From: Methanosuratincolales archaeon | GTDB taxonomy: Archaea > Thermoproteota > Methanomethylicia > Methanomethylicales > Methanomethylicaceae | Direction: 5' to 3' | Length of the DNA stretch: 6,968 bases | Assembly (NCBI GenBank): GCA_937930465.1 | Contig: CALGKV010000090.1 | Location: forward strand, 1 to 6,968 | Part shown: positions 1 to 5,543 of the stretch, piece after piece | Layout: each line of letters opens with the position of its first letter | Numbering within the stretch: the stretch's first letter is position 1 | Notes under the pieces: generated by a model | The model's input: only the letters and a program-made list of their open reading frames with translations | Told to the model about the DNA's origin: nothing | The model's database searches: none | Translations under genes and position numbers: made by a program

Positions 1-300
1 CTCCAGAACCATTACTGCGATCCTGTCAAAGTCCAGCTGTTCGAACCGGACTAGCCTGGCTCCCACAAGATATCTCCGGAGGTTCATCGCAGTTGGAGTA
101 GGCCTCTCCGGGACAGGGTACCTGAAGCGTGTGATGTTCAGCCTCCGTTTTGGGTCAAAGACCAGGTCATAGGCAGACGAATGGGCGTGGATGCGGAAGA
201 CCAGCAGGGATCCCTCGACCTGGTAGACGTTCTCAACGCGAGCGCTTATTAAGGTGGAGTTGAGTTCAATTACGGTAGCGAGGATGTCCAAGGATGTCAT
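1..300 (-). CDS. RqcH/NEMF/Tae2-type (NFACT) ribosome quality-control protein, N-terminal part
   Basis: This is the first 100 residues of a minus-strand gene that runs off the left edge. The N-terminus has the pattern of archaeal NFACT-N domains: a short MTSLDI start, an ELN motif, then ARVENVYQ, a strand rich in hydrophobic residues, and later MNLRRYL followed by a VRFEQLDFDRI stretch that matches the family's 'G-x-R-hydrophobic...FDR' segment. Known family members (bacterial RqcH, yeast Rqc2, human NEMF) bind stalled large ribosomal subunits and recruit tRNA to add C-terminal tails to the trapped nascent chain; an archaeal member would act in the cytoplasm on ribosomes. The ATG at 300 is chosen because the family motif begins right after it; a TTG four codons upstream is possible but unneeded. 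No clear Shine-Dalgarno precedes it. The start overlaps the start of the divergent gene by 7 bases. The RNA-binding and C-terminal domains lie outside the window. Confidence 0.82.
   Translation of the reverse strand, partial: MTSLDILATVIELNSTLISARVENVYQVEGSLLVFRIHAHSSAYDLVFDPKRRLNITRFRYPVPERPTPTAMNLRRYLVGARLVRFEQLDFDRIAVMVLE
245..252 (+). promoter_or_regulatory. Putative TATA box for the EMC6-like gene
   Basis: The AT-rich octamer CTTATTAA stands out in GC-rich surroundings, 41 bases before the ATG at 294. A start of transcription about 25 bases downstream would leave a leader near 20 bases that includes GAGG at 280-283, ten bases before the ATG. The box lies inside the coding region of the divergent RqcH-like gene. 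This is inferred from sequence only. Confidence 0.4.
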
Positions 301-608
301 CCCAGACTTCAAAACAATCAGCTCCCAAGCCAGAGGCCCTTTACAGGAGGATGTATTACATCAGGGTTATATTTGCAGTTGTCGGCGGCCTGATCACGGG
401 CGGGCTCAACATCAGGGGTGAACTCGGGATCATTGTAGGGGCAACCGTCTTCCTCGCCTCGTACTTGTTCCTCAAGAGCGTCGAACCGTTCAGGGGCATC
501 CCAGACAAGAAGAAGTATTACATGACTGGGATCTTCTCGTACTTCCTGCTTTGGTTCTCGATATGGGTGCTCTCGATCAACCTTCTCTACCCTGCCGCTC
601 TGCCTTAG
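294..608 (+). CDS. EMC6-like (Rab5ip-type) three-helix membrane protein
   Basis: This 104-residue protein has a hydrophilic N-terminus (1-20, Ser/Gln/Lys rich) and three predicted membrane helices at about 22-40, 44-62 and 77-99. The basic loop between helices 2 and 3 (PFRGIPDKKK) and the third helix, with TGIFSYFLLWF, resemble the end of eukaryotic EMC6, which has a TGGL...FTYVLFW stretch at the same place; length and helix spacing also agree. In eukaryotes EMC6 pairs with the Oxa1-superfamily insertase EMC3, and archaeal relatives are proposed partners of archaeal Oxa1-like (DUF106) proteins. The likely role is therefore help in inserting membrane proteins in the cytoplasmic membrane. That role is inferred from resemblance recalled from memory, without an alignment. 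ATG 294 is chosen; ATG 351 has an AGGAGG with no spacing and would remove only the soluble N-terminus. The 3' end overlaps the convergent gene by 32 bases. Confidence 0.68.
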   Translation: MSSQTSKQSAPKPEALYRRMYYIRVIFAVVGGLITGGLNIRGELGIIVGATVFLASYLFLKSVEPFRGIPDKKKYYMTGIFSYFLLWFSIWVLSINLLYPAALP

Positions 609-1068
609 CCTTCTTCCTGGGTGCTACCTCAAAGACCTCGTCGTCTGCCTCCTGCTGCTTTCTCTTAACCTCAGGCTCGCCGCTGAGGGGGTATTCGGGG
701 TAGCTTTCCTTGAGCAGGGAAAGGGTCTTTGCGGCTATCTCCCAGGCGATCAGGAATCCTCTTTCGTATTCGTCTATAGTCGGCCTATATGCCTCATTCT
801 TGAACCGCTCCGAGAGCGCACTGATCTCCTGCGGGGTGCCTTTCCTGTAGAGCTTTATGTAGAGCGAGGCAAGGTCCCTCTCCTTCGCACAGTTGTATAT
901 CCCCCTGACGGCGTCATAGAACCCCCTGCCCAATTCGCCTGTCCCGCTCAGCTTGTTCTTGAGGACCGAGAGGTCCTGTTCAGCCCTGGGGAGGCTCCTG
1001 AAGTACACATAGCGGACTATCTGGGAGACCTCGGTCTCGAACTTGTGGAGAAGGTCATAGGTGGACAA
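577..1068 (-). CDS. Uncharacterised helical protein with charged C-terminal tail
   Basis: I do not recognise this 163-residue protein. It has no signal peptide or membrane helix. Residues 1-125 look almost wholly alpha-helical, with alternating hydrophobic and charged residues and many aromatic residues (for example GRGFYDAVRGIY at 48-58 and YERGFLIAWEIA at 101-112). Residues about 130-163 form a highly charged, probably disordered tail rich in Lys, Arg and Glu (RKKAKAERQ). The start is TTG at 1068, directly preceded by an in-frame stop, so the frame cannot extend further upstream. Codon use is like the neighbours (AGG arginine, AAG lysine), which supports a real gene over an antisense shadow. 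It is divergent from the fumarase operon with a 56-base gap, and its tail overlaps the EMC6-like gene on the other strand. A small helical adaptor or nucleic-acid-associated protein is possible, but nothing in the sequence decides this. Confidence 0.68.
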   Translation of the reverse strand: MSTYDLLHKFETEVSQIVRYVYFRSLPRAEQDLSVLKNKLSGTGELGRGFYDAVRGIYNCAKERDLASLYIKLYRKGTPQEISALSERFKNEAYRPTIDEYERGFLIAWEIAAKTLSLLKESYPEYPLSGEPEVKRKQQEADDEVFEVAPRKKAKAERQGREG

Positions 1069-1080
1069 TCAGACCACACG

Positions 1081-1090
1081 TTTTTTTATA
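1081..1090 (+). promoter_or_regulatory. TATA box of the fumarase operon
   Basis: A run of seven T followed by ATA lies 34 bases before the ATG at 1125. Transcription would start near 1112-1116, giving a leader of only about ten bases, and no Shine-Dalgarno precedes the ATG, so the first gene is probably translated from a nearly leaderless mRNA. Read on the minus strand the same bases give TATAAAAAAA, but that is too close to the TTG at 1068 to be that gene's normal TATA box. Confidence 0.6.
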
Positions 1091-1124
1091 GCCTAAGCAC
1101 TTATCAAATCTTCGATGTTGTCAG

Positions 1125-1964
1125 ATGAGGGCTGAGGACATAGCCGAAGCGATTAGGATCATGGAGACCGAACTCCCAAATGATGTGGAGTCTGCGCTAG
1201 TCAGGTGCCGGAACGAGGAAGAGGGGATCAGCAGGGAGGTTCTCGAAGCAATACTCGAGAACGTAAGGATAGCAAGAGAAGGGCGGGTGCCGATGTGCCA
1301 GGACACTGGAAGCCTTGTCTTCTTTGTGCGTTCGAATGACCGCTGTGGCGAGATTTTCAGGGCTATCGAAGATGGGGTCGCAATGGCGACCGAGGCTGTG
1401 CCGCTAAGGCCTAACATAGTCGACCCTTTCTCGAGGAGAAACACAGGCAACAACTTGGGCAGGGGCAACCCGATGATTCACGTCGAGCCCAGCCCGGATG
1501 GGAGGGTGTGGATTGGCATACTGGCAAAGGGGGCAGGGTCAGAGAACGTCAGCGCTGCCACGATGCTCGACCCGGACCAGTCGGTGGCAGGCATAAAGGA
1601 GTTCGCCGTCCAGGCGGTAAGGAAGGCAGGCGCGAAGCCCTGCCCTCCGATTGTGGTAGGCGTCGGCGTCGGGGGGAGCCTCGACGAAGCAGCGTTGCTG
1701 AGCAAGCGGGCCCTGATGAGGAGGATCGATGAGCCGTCGGCAGACGCTTTTGTGTCCCGACTGGAGGGGGAGCTGCTTAGGGAGATCAACTCGCTCGGGA
1801 TCGGCCCTATGGGGTTCGGCGGCAAGAACACGGCGCTCGCCGTCAGGATTGAAGCCGCGGATTGCCACACGGCCAGCCTGCCAGTCGCAGTCAGCATACA
1901 GTGCTGGGCGCTAAGGAGGATCTTCCTTGAGGCAGATGGGAAGGATGTCAGGATAAGGAGGTGA
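1125..1964 (+). CDS. Class I (4Fe-4S) fumarate hydratase, alpha subunit
   Basis: This subunit of the oxygen-sensitive class I fumarase (reversible hydration of fumarate to L-malate, cytoplasmic, TCA-type metabolism) has 279 residues, the usual size for the N-terminal half in two-subunit archaeal enzymes. Three cysteines sit in the conserved contexts for the 4Fe-4S cluster: C58 in PMCQDTG, C173 in KPCPPIVVGVGVGG and C260 in SIQCWALRR. D60 in CQDTG corresponds to the aspartate proposed to be catalytic in single-chain class I fumarases. KGAGSEN (135-141) and GFGGKNTA (230-237) are further family motifs. ATG 1125 fits the family start and the promoter spacing. The beta-subunit gene follows after four bases. 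L-tartrate dehydratase is homologous and cannot be fully excluded, but fumarase is much more likely in an archaeon. Confidence 0.93.
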   Translation: MRAEDIAEAIRIMETELPNDVESALVRCRNEEEGISREVLEAILENVRIAREGRVPMCQDTGSLVFFVRSNDRCGEIFRAIEDGVAMATEAVPLRPNIVDPFSRRNTGNNLGRGNPMIHVEPSPDGRVWIGILAKGAGSENVSAATMLDPDQSVAGIKEFAVQAVRKAGAKPCPPIVVGVGVGGSLDEAALLSKRALMRRIDEPSADAFVSRLEGELLREINSLGIGPMGFGGKNTALAVRIEAADCHTASLPVAVSIQCWALRRIFLEADGKDVRIRR

Positions 1965-1965
1965 T
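1956..1965 (+). promoter_or_regulatory. Ten-base Shine-Dalgarno deciding the TTG start of fumarase beta
   Basis: AGGAGGTGAT is a full complement of the typical archaeal 16S rRNA 3' end. Its GGAGG core ends 7 bases before the TTG at 1969, and the site overlaps the stop codon of the alpha gene. This is the ribosome-binding site that makes TTG 1969 the start and couples the two subunits. Confidence 0.85.
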
Positions 1966-1968
1966 TGT

Positions 1969-2523
1969 TTGGGCAAGGCTTACACCCTGCGGGGCAGGAT
2001 CGGGGAGCAGGAAGCCTCAAAGCTTCAGGTCGGGGACGTCGTTTACATAACTGGCGAGATATTCACCATGAGGGACCAAGCCCACCTGAAGGCGCTTGAG
2101 ACGCTTAGGGGAGGCGGGAGGCTGCCTTTCGATCTCGAGGGGGGAGTCATCTACCACTGCGGACCGTTGGTTAAGGGAGGAAAGGTGATTTCGGCGGGTC
2201 CGACTACGAGCATGAGGATGGAAAGGAGCGAGGGGGAGATCATTGCTAGGACGGGTACGAGGTGCATAATCGGAAAGGGCGGGATGGGCGCAGTGACGCT
2301 TGGCGCGCTAGCGAGGCACTGTGCGGTCTACGCCGAGTACCCCGGCGGGGCAGGGGCGCTGGCAGCCAGGTCAGTGGTGAGGATAAAGGAAGTGCACTGG
2401 ACGGAGCTCGGAGACCCAGAGGCTGTCTGGGTACTCCAGGTCGAGGGGTTCGGGCCCTGCTTCGTCACGATGGACAGCCACGGCAGAACCCTTAGGGAGC
2501 CCCTCAAGAAAGGAGTCTTGTGA
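1969..2523 (+). CDS. Class I fumarate hydratase, beta subunit
   Basis: This 184-residue protein is the C-terminal half of class I fumarase, supplied as a separate chain as usual in archaea; it combines with the alpha subunit encoded just upstream. Visible family motifs are GDVVYITGEIFTMRDQAH (22-39), IYHCGPLV (61-68), SAGPTTSMRM (75-84), IIGKGGMG, the PGGAGALAA stretch and the VEGFGPCFVTMD segment near the end. The threonines in SAGPTTSMRM match the region that supplies the catalytic threonine in the single-chain Leishmania enzyme. The start is TTG, supported by the strong ribosome-binding site. The gene is last in its operon and ends 120 bases before the convergent fusion gene, with a hairpin and T-run after it. 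Confidence 0.92.
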   Translation: MGKAYTLRGRIGEQEASKLQVGDVVYITGEIFTMRDQAHLKALETLRGGGRLPFDLEGGVIYHCGPLVKGGKVISAGPTTSMRMERSEGEIIARTGTRCIIGKGGMGAVTLGALARHCAVYAEYPGGAGALAARSVVRIKEVHWTELGDPEAVWVLQVEGFGPCFVTMDSHGRTLREPLKKGVL

Positions 2524-2556
2524 CCGCTGGCGATGCAGGTGGGCGTGAAAGGGGAT

Positions 2557-2599
2557 GCGGGTGCGAGACTTTGGCACCCGCCCATACGCCTTGTTTTTT
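2557..2599 (+). terminator. Hairpin plus T-run ending the fumarase operon
   Basis: A perfect 8-base stem (GCGGGTGC at 2557-2564 with GCACCCGC at 2574-2581, loop of nine bases) can be extended outward by GGCGT (2542-2546) with ACGCC (2586-2590). It is followed by TTGTTTTTT at 2591-2599. Archaeal termination depends mainly on T-runs in the non-template strand, which this provides 34-76 bases past the stop codon. The call is based on sequence only. Confidence 0.5.
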
Positions 2600-2601
2600 G
2601 G

Positions 2602-2660
2602 AAAAACGGGGCTGAGGCTTCTTAAGCGGGGGAGATGGTCGGGCTATTTTGTAGCCGACC
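2602..2660 (-). terminator. Hairpin over the stop codon and T-run ending the AOR-HPS gene
   Basis: The bases 2637-2660 form an inverted repeat (GGTCGG-CTA arms with one bulged base and a five-base loop) that covers the last codons and the TAG stop of the minus-strand gene. Downstream on that strand comes a pyrimidine-rich stretch and then TTTTT, read from the A-run at 2602-2606. Together with the T-run on the other strand, the centre GTTTTTTGGAAAAAC is a near-palindrome, so one short element can serve both converging transcripts. Confidence 0.45.
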
Positions 2661-5139
2661 AGTTTGATCTGATGGCTTCAACGAAGCGCTTTGTGGCCTC
2701 TTCTGGGTTCGCAGACTTTGTTATTGCCCCCCCGACGACCAAGACGCGGGCACCTGCCCTGACCATCTGGGGCACGACCTCGAGCTTTATGCCGCCCGCC
2801 ACTGAAACAGGGATCCTCAGGCTCCTTGCAAGGTTCTGCACGAGTGCGACCTTCTGGTCTACCTCCCTCTCCCTAGACTGGGCGCTTATGCCCACGTGCA
2901 TGCAGACCATGTCCACCCCCAGCTTCTCGACCTCGAGCGCCCTGGAGAGCGGATCCTTGAGGTTCATGAGGTCGACCATGACCTTGACATTGTACTTCCT
3001 TGCTGCGCCGACCGCGTCCGAGATCGTGTAGTCGTCGGTTGCGCCCATGACGGTTACGATGTCAGCGCCTGCCTCGACAGCCAGCTCCGTCTCCAACCAT
3101 CCTGTGTCGAACGTCTTGAGGTCTGCCAAGATCGTCGCATTGGGGCACGCCTTCCTGAGAGACCTCACTGCGTTGAGGCCTTCCGACTTGATCAGCGGGG
3201 TTCCCGCCTCGATTATCTCAGCGCCGCCGCGGTATGCCTTTTCGGCTATCGGTATGGCATCCTTCAGGTAGCGCTCGTCTATTGCCACCTGGAGCTGAGG
3301 ACCTTCGTAAATTGGCTTAAGACCCAATTGCAGCACCTTCTTACTTGAAGGGATCCCGTTGTAGTCCCAGCCTCTCACTGCATAGTACTCATTTAATAAC
3401 CTATCCATGTCTACAGTCTCGCCCTTAGCCGGTCCATCTGGCATCGGGACCTCGGTGAACCTCCTTGGCAGTGCGTCGTCGTTCCTGCTGAAGCCCTCCC
3501 TGACATTGAAGAGGCGCTCAATGTTGTATATGCGCTCGCCTATCCTGTAGAACTCCTCCCTGTCCACGTAGAATCCGGTTGCGCAGGTGAGCAGCCTTGC
3601 GTAGAAGTCGGGCTCGAAAGCGAGGGTACTGAAGAGCGCCATTGTAGTGTACTTGCATAGCACTAGAGAGTCGAGCACTGCGAAGACATCCTGCATGACT
3701 TTTGTAAGCGCTGCCTTTTCGTCGTACGAGTTCGGGTTCAGGTATCTCGGCATGCTGAGGATCTCCGGCACTATCATGAATGCCCTGAGGTGGCACCCGC
3801 CCCTGTTAGAGGTGGCGTACGAGAGCGCCATCCCCTTTACACCCCTCGGGTCGTAGGCGGGCAGCTCGAGCCCCTTCACGTGAATGGCAAAGTCCTCGGC
3901 ATCTAGCCTTTCCGCAGCGATGCGGGTCCCCTCTGCCAGGAGGTCCCCGATCCCCTCCCTGTAGGCGGTCATCCTGATAAGCTTGAGCAGCGCCTCCGCG
4001 TTCCCGAATTTTGCATCCAGGCCTATCTCGGATGGCTTTGCCTTCCCCTTCTCAGCGCATGCCATCAGGAATCCCACTGCCTGGCCCATAGATATGGTGT
4101 CGACGCCGAGCTTGTTGCAGAGGTCGTTCGCAACGGCTATCGCGTTCAGGTCGCTTATCCCGCAGTTCGGGCCTAGCGCCCAGACAGTTTCGTACTCAGG
4201 CCCCTCAGTCTCGATCGTCTCGCCGCTCGGGAGCGTTGGCTGGGTGATCCTCCCGCACATGATCGGGCAGGCGAAGCAACCCTTCTTGCCGCGGAGTATG
4301 GTCTTGGACATGTACTCCCCGCTCACTTTCTCGGCGTCCTCGAATACCCCGGTGCTATAGTTCCTCACCGGGAAGATCCCTGCCTTGTTTATTATGTGGA
4401 CGAGTACGGAAGTCCCGTACCGGGCAAGCCCGTCGCCGGTTATCGGGTGACCTTTCAGCACCTGGATTGTCCTCTTGACTTCCTTCATGAACGCATAGCG
4501 GTTTGCAAGCGGTATCTCAGCCTTGCCCCTGACGACAATTGCCTTCAGGTTCTTCGAACCCATTACCGCGCCAACGCCTCCCCTGGCCGCCGTCCTGTGC
4601 TTCTCGTTCATTATGGCGGCGATCTTGACCAGCCGCTCCCCCGCAGGCCCGATGCACGCTACCCTTGCGAATGGATCCCCAACGATCTGCTTGAGCCGAT
4701 CCTCGGTCTGAGTCGTGTCAAGACCCCAAAGGGCAGATGCATCATTGAGGCGTGCCTCTCCGTTTATGATCGAGAGGTAGACGGGCTTGCTGCTACGCCC
4801 CTCGAATATGATTCCGTCGTATCCTGACCTCTTCAGCTCGACGCCGAAGTGCCCACCGCTGTTGGCGTCGAATATGGTCCCGGTAGCAGGAGACCTCGTT
4901 GAGACAGAGAACCTGCCCGAAGTGGGCGCCGCAGTCCCCGTCAGAGGCCCGGTCATGAATATGAGCTTGTTCTCCGGGCCGAGCGGATCGGTCCCTGGCT
5001 TCAGCTCGTCAAAAAGGACTTTTGCGCCATAACCCCTTCCGCCTATAAACTGCGCGGCAGTGTCCATATCGATTTCTTCTGAGGAGATCTCCCCAGCCGT
5101 AAGATCAACGCGGAGTATTCTGTTCATGTAACCGCCCAA
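2644..5139 (-). CDS. Fusion of aldehyde ferredoxin oxidoreductase (AOR) and 3-hexulose-6-phosphate synthase (HPS)
   Basis: This single 831-residue frame joins two complete enzymes. Residues 1-607 are an AOR-family tungsten or molybdenum bis-pyranopterin enzyme, which oxidises aldehydes to acids with ferredoxin. The 4Fe-4S ligands are C288, C291, C295 and C495; Pyrococcus AOR uses C288, C291, C295 and C494. Pterin-binding loops resemble DxxGL[C/D]: NKLGVD (342-347) and DSLVLC (490-495). H450 in GGCHLRAF fits the active-site histidine. AOR ends with its usual GWDYNGIP and QLGL. About six residues later, residues 614-831 are HPS, which reversibly joins formaldehyde and ribulose 5-phosphate: D621, E644, the DLKTFD motif (673-678), H748 in HVGISAQ, and phosphate loops near 781 and 801-807. 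The HVG motif argues against keto-gulonate-phosphate decarboxylase. TTG 5139 is preferred over ATG 5178 and ATG 5127: it follows an AGGAGG by 8 bases, gives the family start GGYMNRILRVDLT, and restores AOR numbering. Confidence 0.92.
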   Translation of the reverse strand: MGGYMNRILRVDLTAGEISSEEIDMDTAAQFIGGRGYGAKVLFDELKPGTDPLGPENKLIFMTGPLTGTAAPTSGRFSVSTRSPATGTIFDANSGGHFGVELKRSGYDGIIFEGRSSKPVYLSIINGEARLNDASALWGLDTTQTEDRLKQIVGDPFARVACIGPAGERLVKIAAIMNEKHRTAARGGVGAVMGSKNLKAIVVRGKAEIPLANRYAFMKEVKRTIQVLKGHPITGDGLARYGTSVLVHIINKAGIFPVRNYSTGVFEDAEKVSGEYMSKTILRGKKGCFACPIMCGRITQPTLPSGETIETEGPEYETVWALGPNCGISDLNAIAVANDLCNKLGVDTISMGQAVGFLMACAEKGKAKPSEIGLDAKFGNAEALLKLIRMTAYREGIGDLLAEGTRIAAERLDAEDFAIHVKGLELPAYDPRGVKGMALSYATSNRGGCHLRAFMIVPEILSMPRYLNPNSYDEKAALTKVMQDVFAVLDSLVLCKYTTMALFSTLAFEPDFYARLLTCATGFYVDREEFYRIGERIYNIERLFNVREGFSRNDDALPRRFTEVPMPDGPAKGETVDMDRLLNEYYAVRGWDYNGIPSSKKVLQLGLKPIYEGPQLQVAIDERYLKDAIPIAEKAYRGGAEIIEAGTPLIKSEGLNAVRSLRKACPNATILADLKTFDTGWLETELAVEAGADIVTVMGATDDYTISDAVGAARKYNVKVMVDLMNLKDPLSRALEVEKLGVDMVCMHVGISAQSREREVDQKVALVQNLARSLRIPVSVAGGIKLEVVPQMVRAGARVLVVGGAITKSANPEEATKRFVEAIRSNWSATK

Positions 5140-5146
5140 GCGGTGA

Positions 5147-5153
5147 TCCTCCT
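5147..5153 (-). promoter_or_regulatory. Shine-Dalgarno deciding the TTG start of the AOR-HPS gene
   Basis: On the minus strand these bases read AGGAGGA. The AGGAGG core ends 8 bases before TTG 5139. The alternative ATG at 5178 lies upstream of the site and probably upstream of the transcript start, and ATG 5127 would be 20 bases away and would cut off the conserved GGY motif. Confidence 0.75.
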
Positions 5154-5178
5154 GATGGAAAGAGAGAATTGGGGGCAC

Positions 5179-5190
5179 ACTTATATCTTT
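5179..5190. promoter_or_regulatory. Shared bidirectional TATA box between AOR-HPS and moaD-like genes
   Basis: TTATAT at 5181-5186 reads ATATAA on the other strand. On the minus strand it is preceded by GGAAAG, a fair BRE-like element, and gives a predicted transcript start near 5157, just before the Shine-Dalgarno of the fusion gene. On the plus strand the predicted start is near 5210, before the moaD-like gene. No second AT-rich box is seen in the 115-base gap, so both genes probably share this core promoter. Confidence 0.6.
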
Positions 5191-5254
5191 CCTGCTATCG
5201 GCTGATTATGGTGGAATGGGAGGGCGCAAGACCCGGCACTATTTGGTGTTGTGT

Positions 5255-5533
5255 ATGAAAATAAAGGCAGAGTTCTTCGCCAACCTCAGGGAAAGGCTAG
5301 GCTTCCCAGCTGTCGAACTGGAGCTCTCTGGGAAGACAGTCCTAGACCTAATAGAGGAGATAGACGCCCTCGCCGAGGGATCATTCGTGGAAAATGTTAT
5401 TGAAGGGGGCAGGCTGAGGGAGCTGGTCAAGATCCTAGTGAACGGCAGGGACATCAGAGGGCTGAATGGGCTCGAAACTGAGCTGAAGGAGGGGGACGTT
5501 GTCGCTTTCTTCCCTCCCGTCGCTGGCGGCTAA
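5255..5533 (+). CDS. MoaD/ThiS-family sulfur carrier protein
   Basis: This is a ubiquitin-fold sulfur carrier of 92 residues. It starts MKIKAEFFANLRERLG, as typical MoaD proteins do, has the central VLVNGRDI-like strand (ILVNGRDIRGLNGL), then LKEGDVVAFFPPVAGG, and ends in the obligatory C-terminal Gly-Gly that is adenylated and thiocarboxylated. MoaD supplies the sulfurs of the dithiolene in molybdopterin (MoaE is its partner, not seen here), which the AOR-type enzyme encoded divergently requires; the shared promoter supports this link. Roles in tRNA thiolation or protein conjugation (SAMP-like) are alternatives. ATG 5255 is preferred because the fold begins there and a weak GGTG site lies 6 bases upstream. 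ATG 5216 is also possible on a nearly leaderless transcript and would add 13 residues without counterpart in the family. Confidence 0.88.
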   Translation: MKIKAEFFANLRERLGFPAVELELSGKTVLDLIEEIDALAEGSFVENVIEGGRLRELVKILVNGRDIRGLNGLETELKEGDVVAFFPPVAGG

Positions 5534-5538
5534 AGGAG
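5533..5538 (+). promoter_or_regulatory. Shine-Dalgarno supporting a TTG start at 5544
   Basis: AAGGAG begins on the last base of the moaD-like stop codon and lies five bases before TTG 5544. It argues that translation of the methyltransferase frame, or of a separate leader peptide in that frame, begins here. Confidence 0.5.
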
Positions 5539-5543
5539 TTGCT

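Noticed and set aside
1081..1090. Same T-run read as a TATA box for the minus-strand gene at 1068
   Set aside because: It is about 13 bases from the TTG, so transcription would begin inside the coding sequence; the promoter of that gene remains unassigned.
1121..2020. Several long minus-strand frames opposite fumarase alpha
   Set aside because: Their sequences are Ser/Pro/Leu-rich and lack motifs, as expected from antisense to a GC-rich coding gene with strong family motifs.
2555..3031. Plus-strand frame of 158 codons beginning in the intergenic hairpin
   Set aside because: It lies opposite the conserved HPS domain and its start sits inside the terminator hairpin; it is an antisense shadow.
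5128..5178. ATG 5178 as start of the AOR-HPS gene
   Set aside because: It lies upstream of the Shine-Dalgarno, next to the TATA box and before the predicted transcript start; the added residues have no counterpart in AOR proteins.
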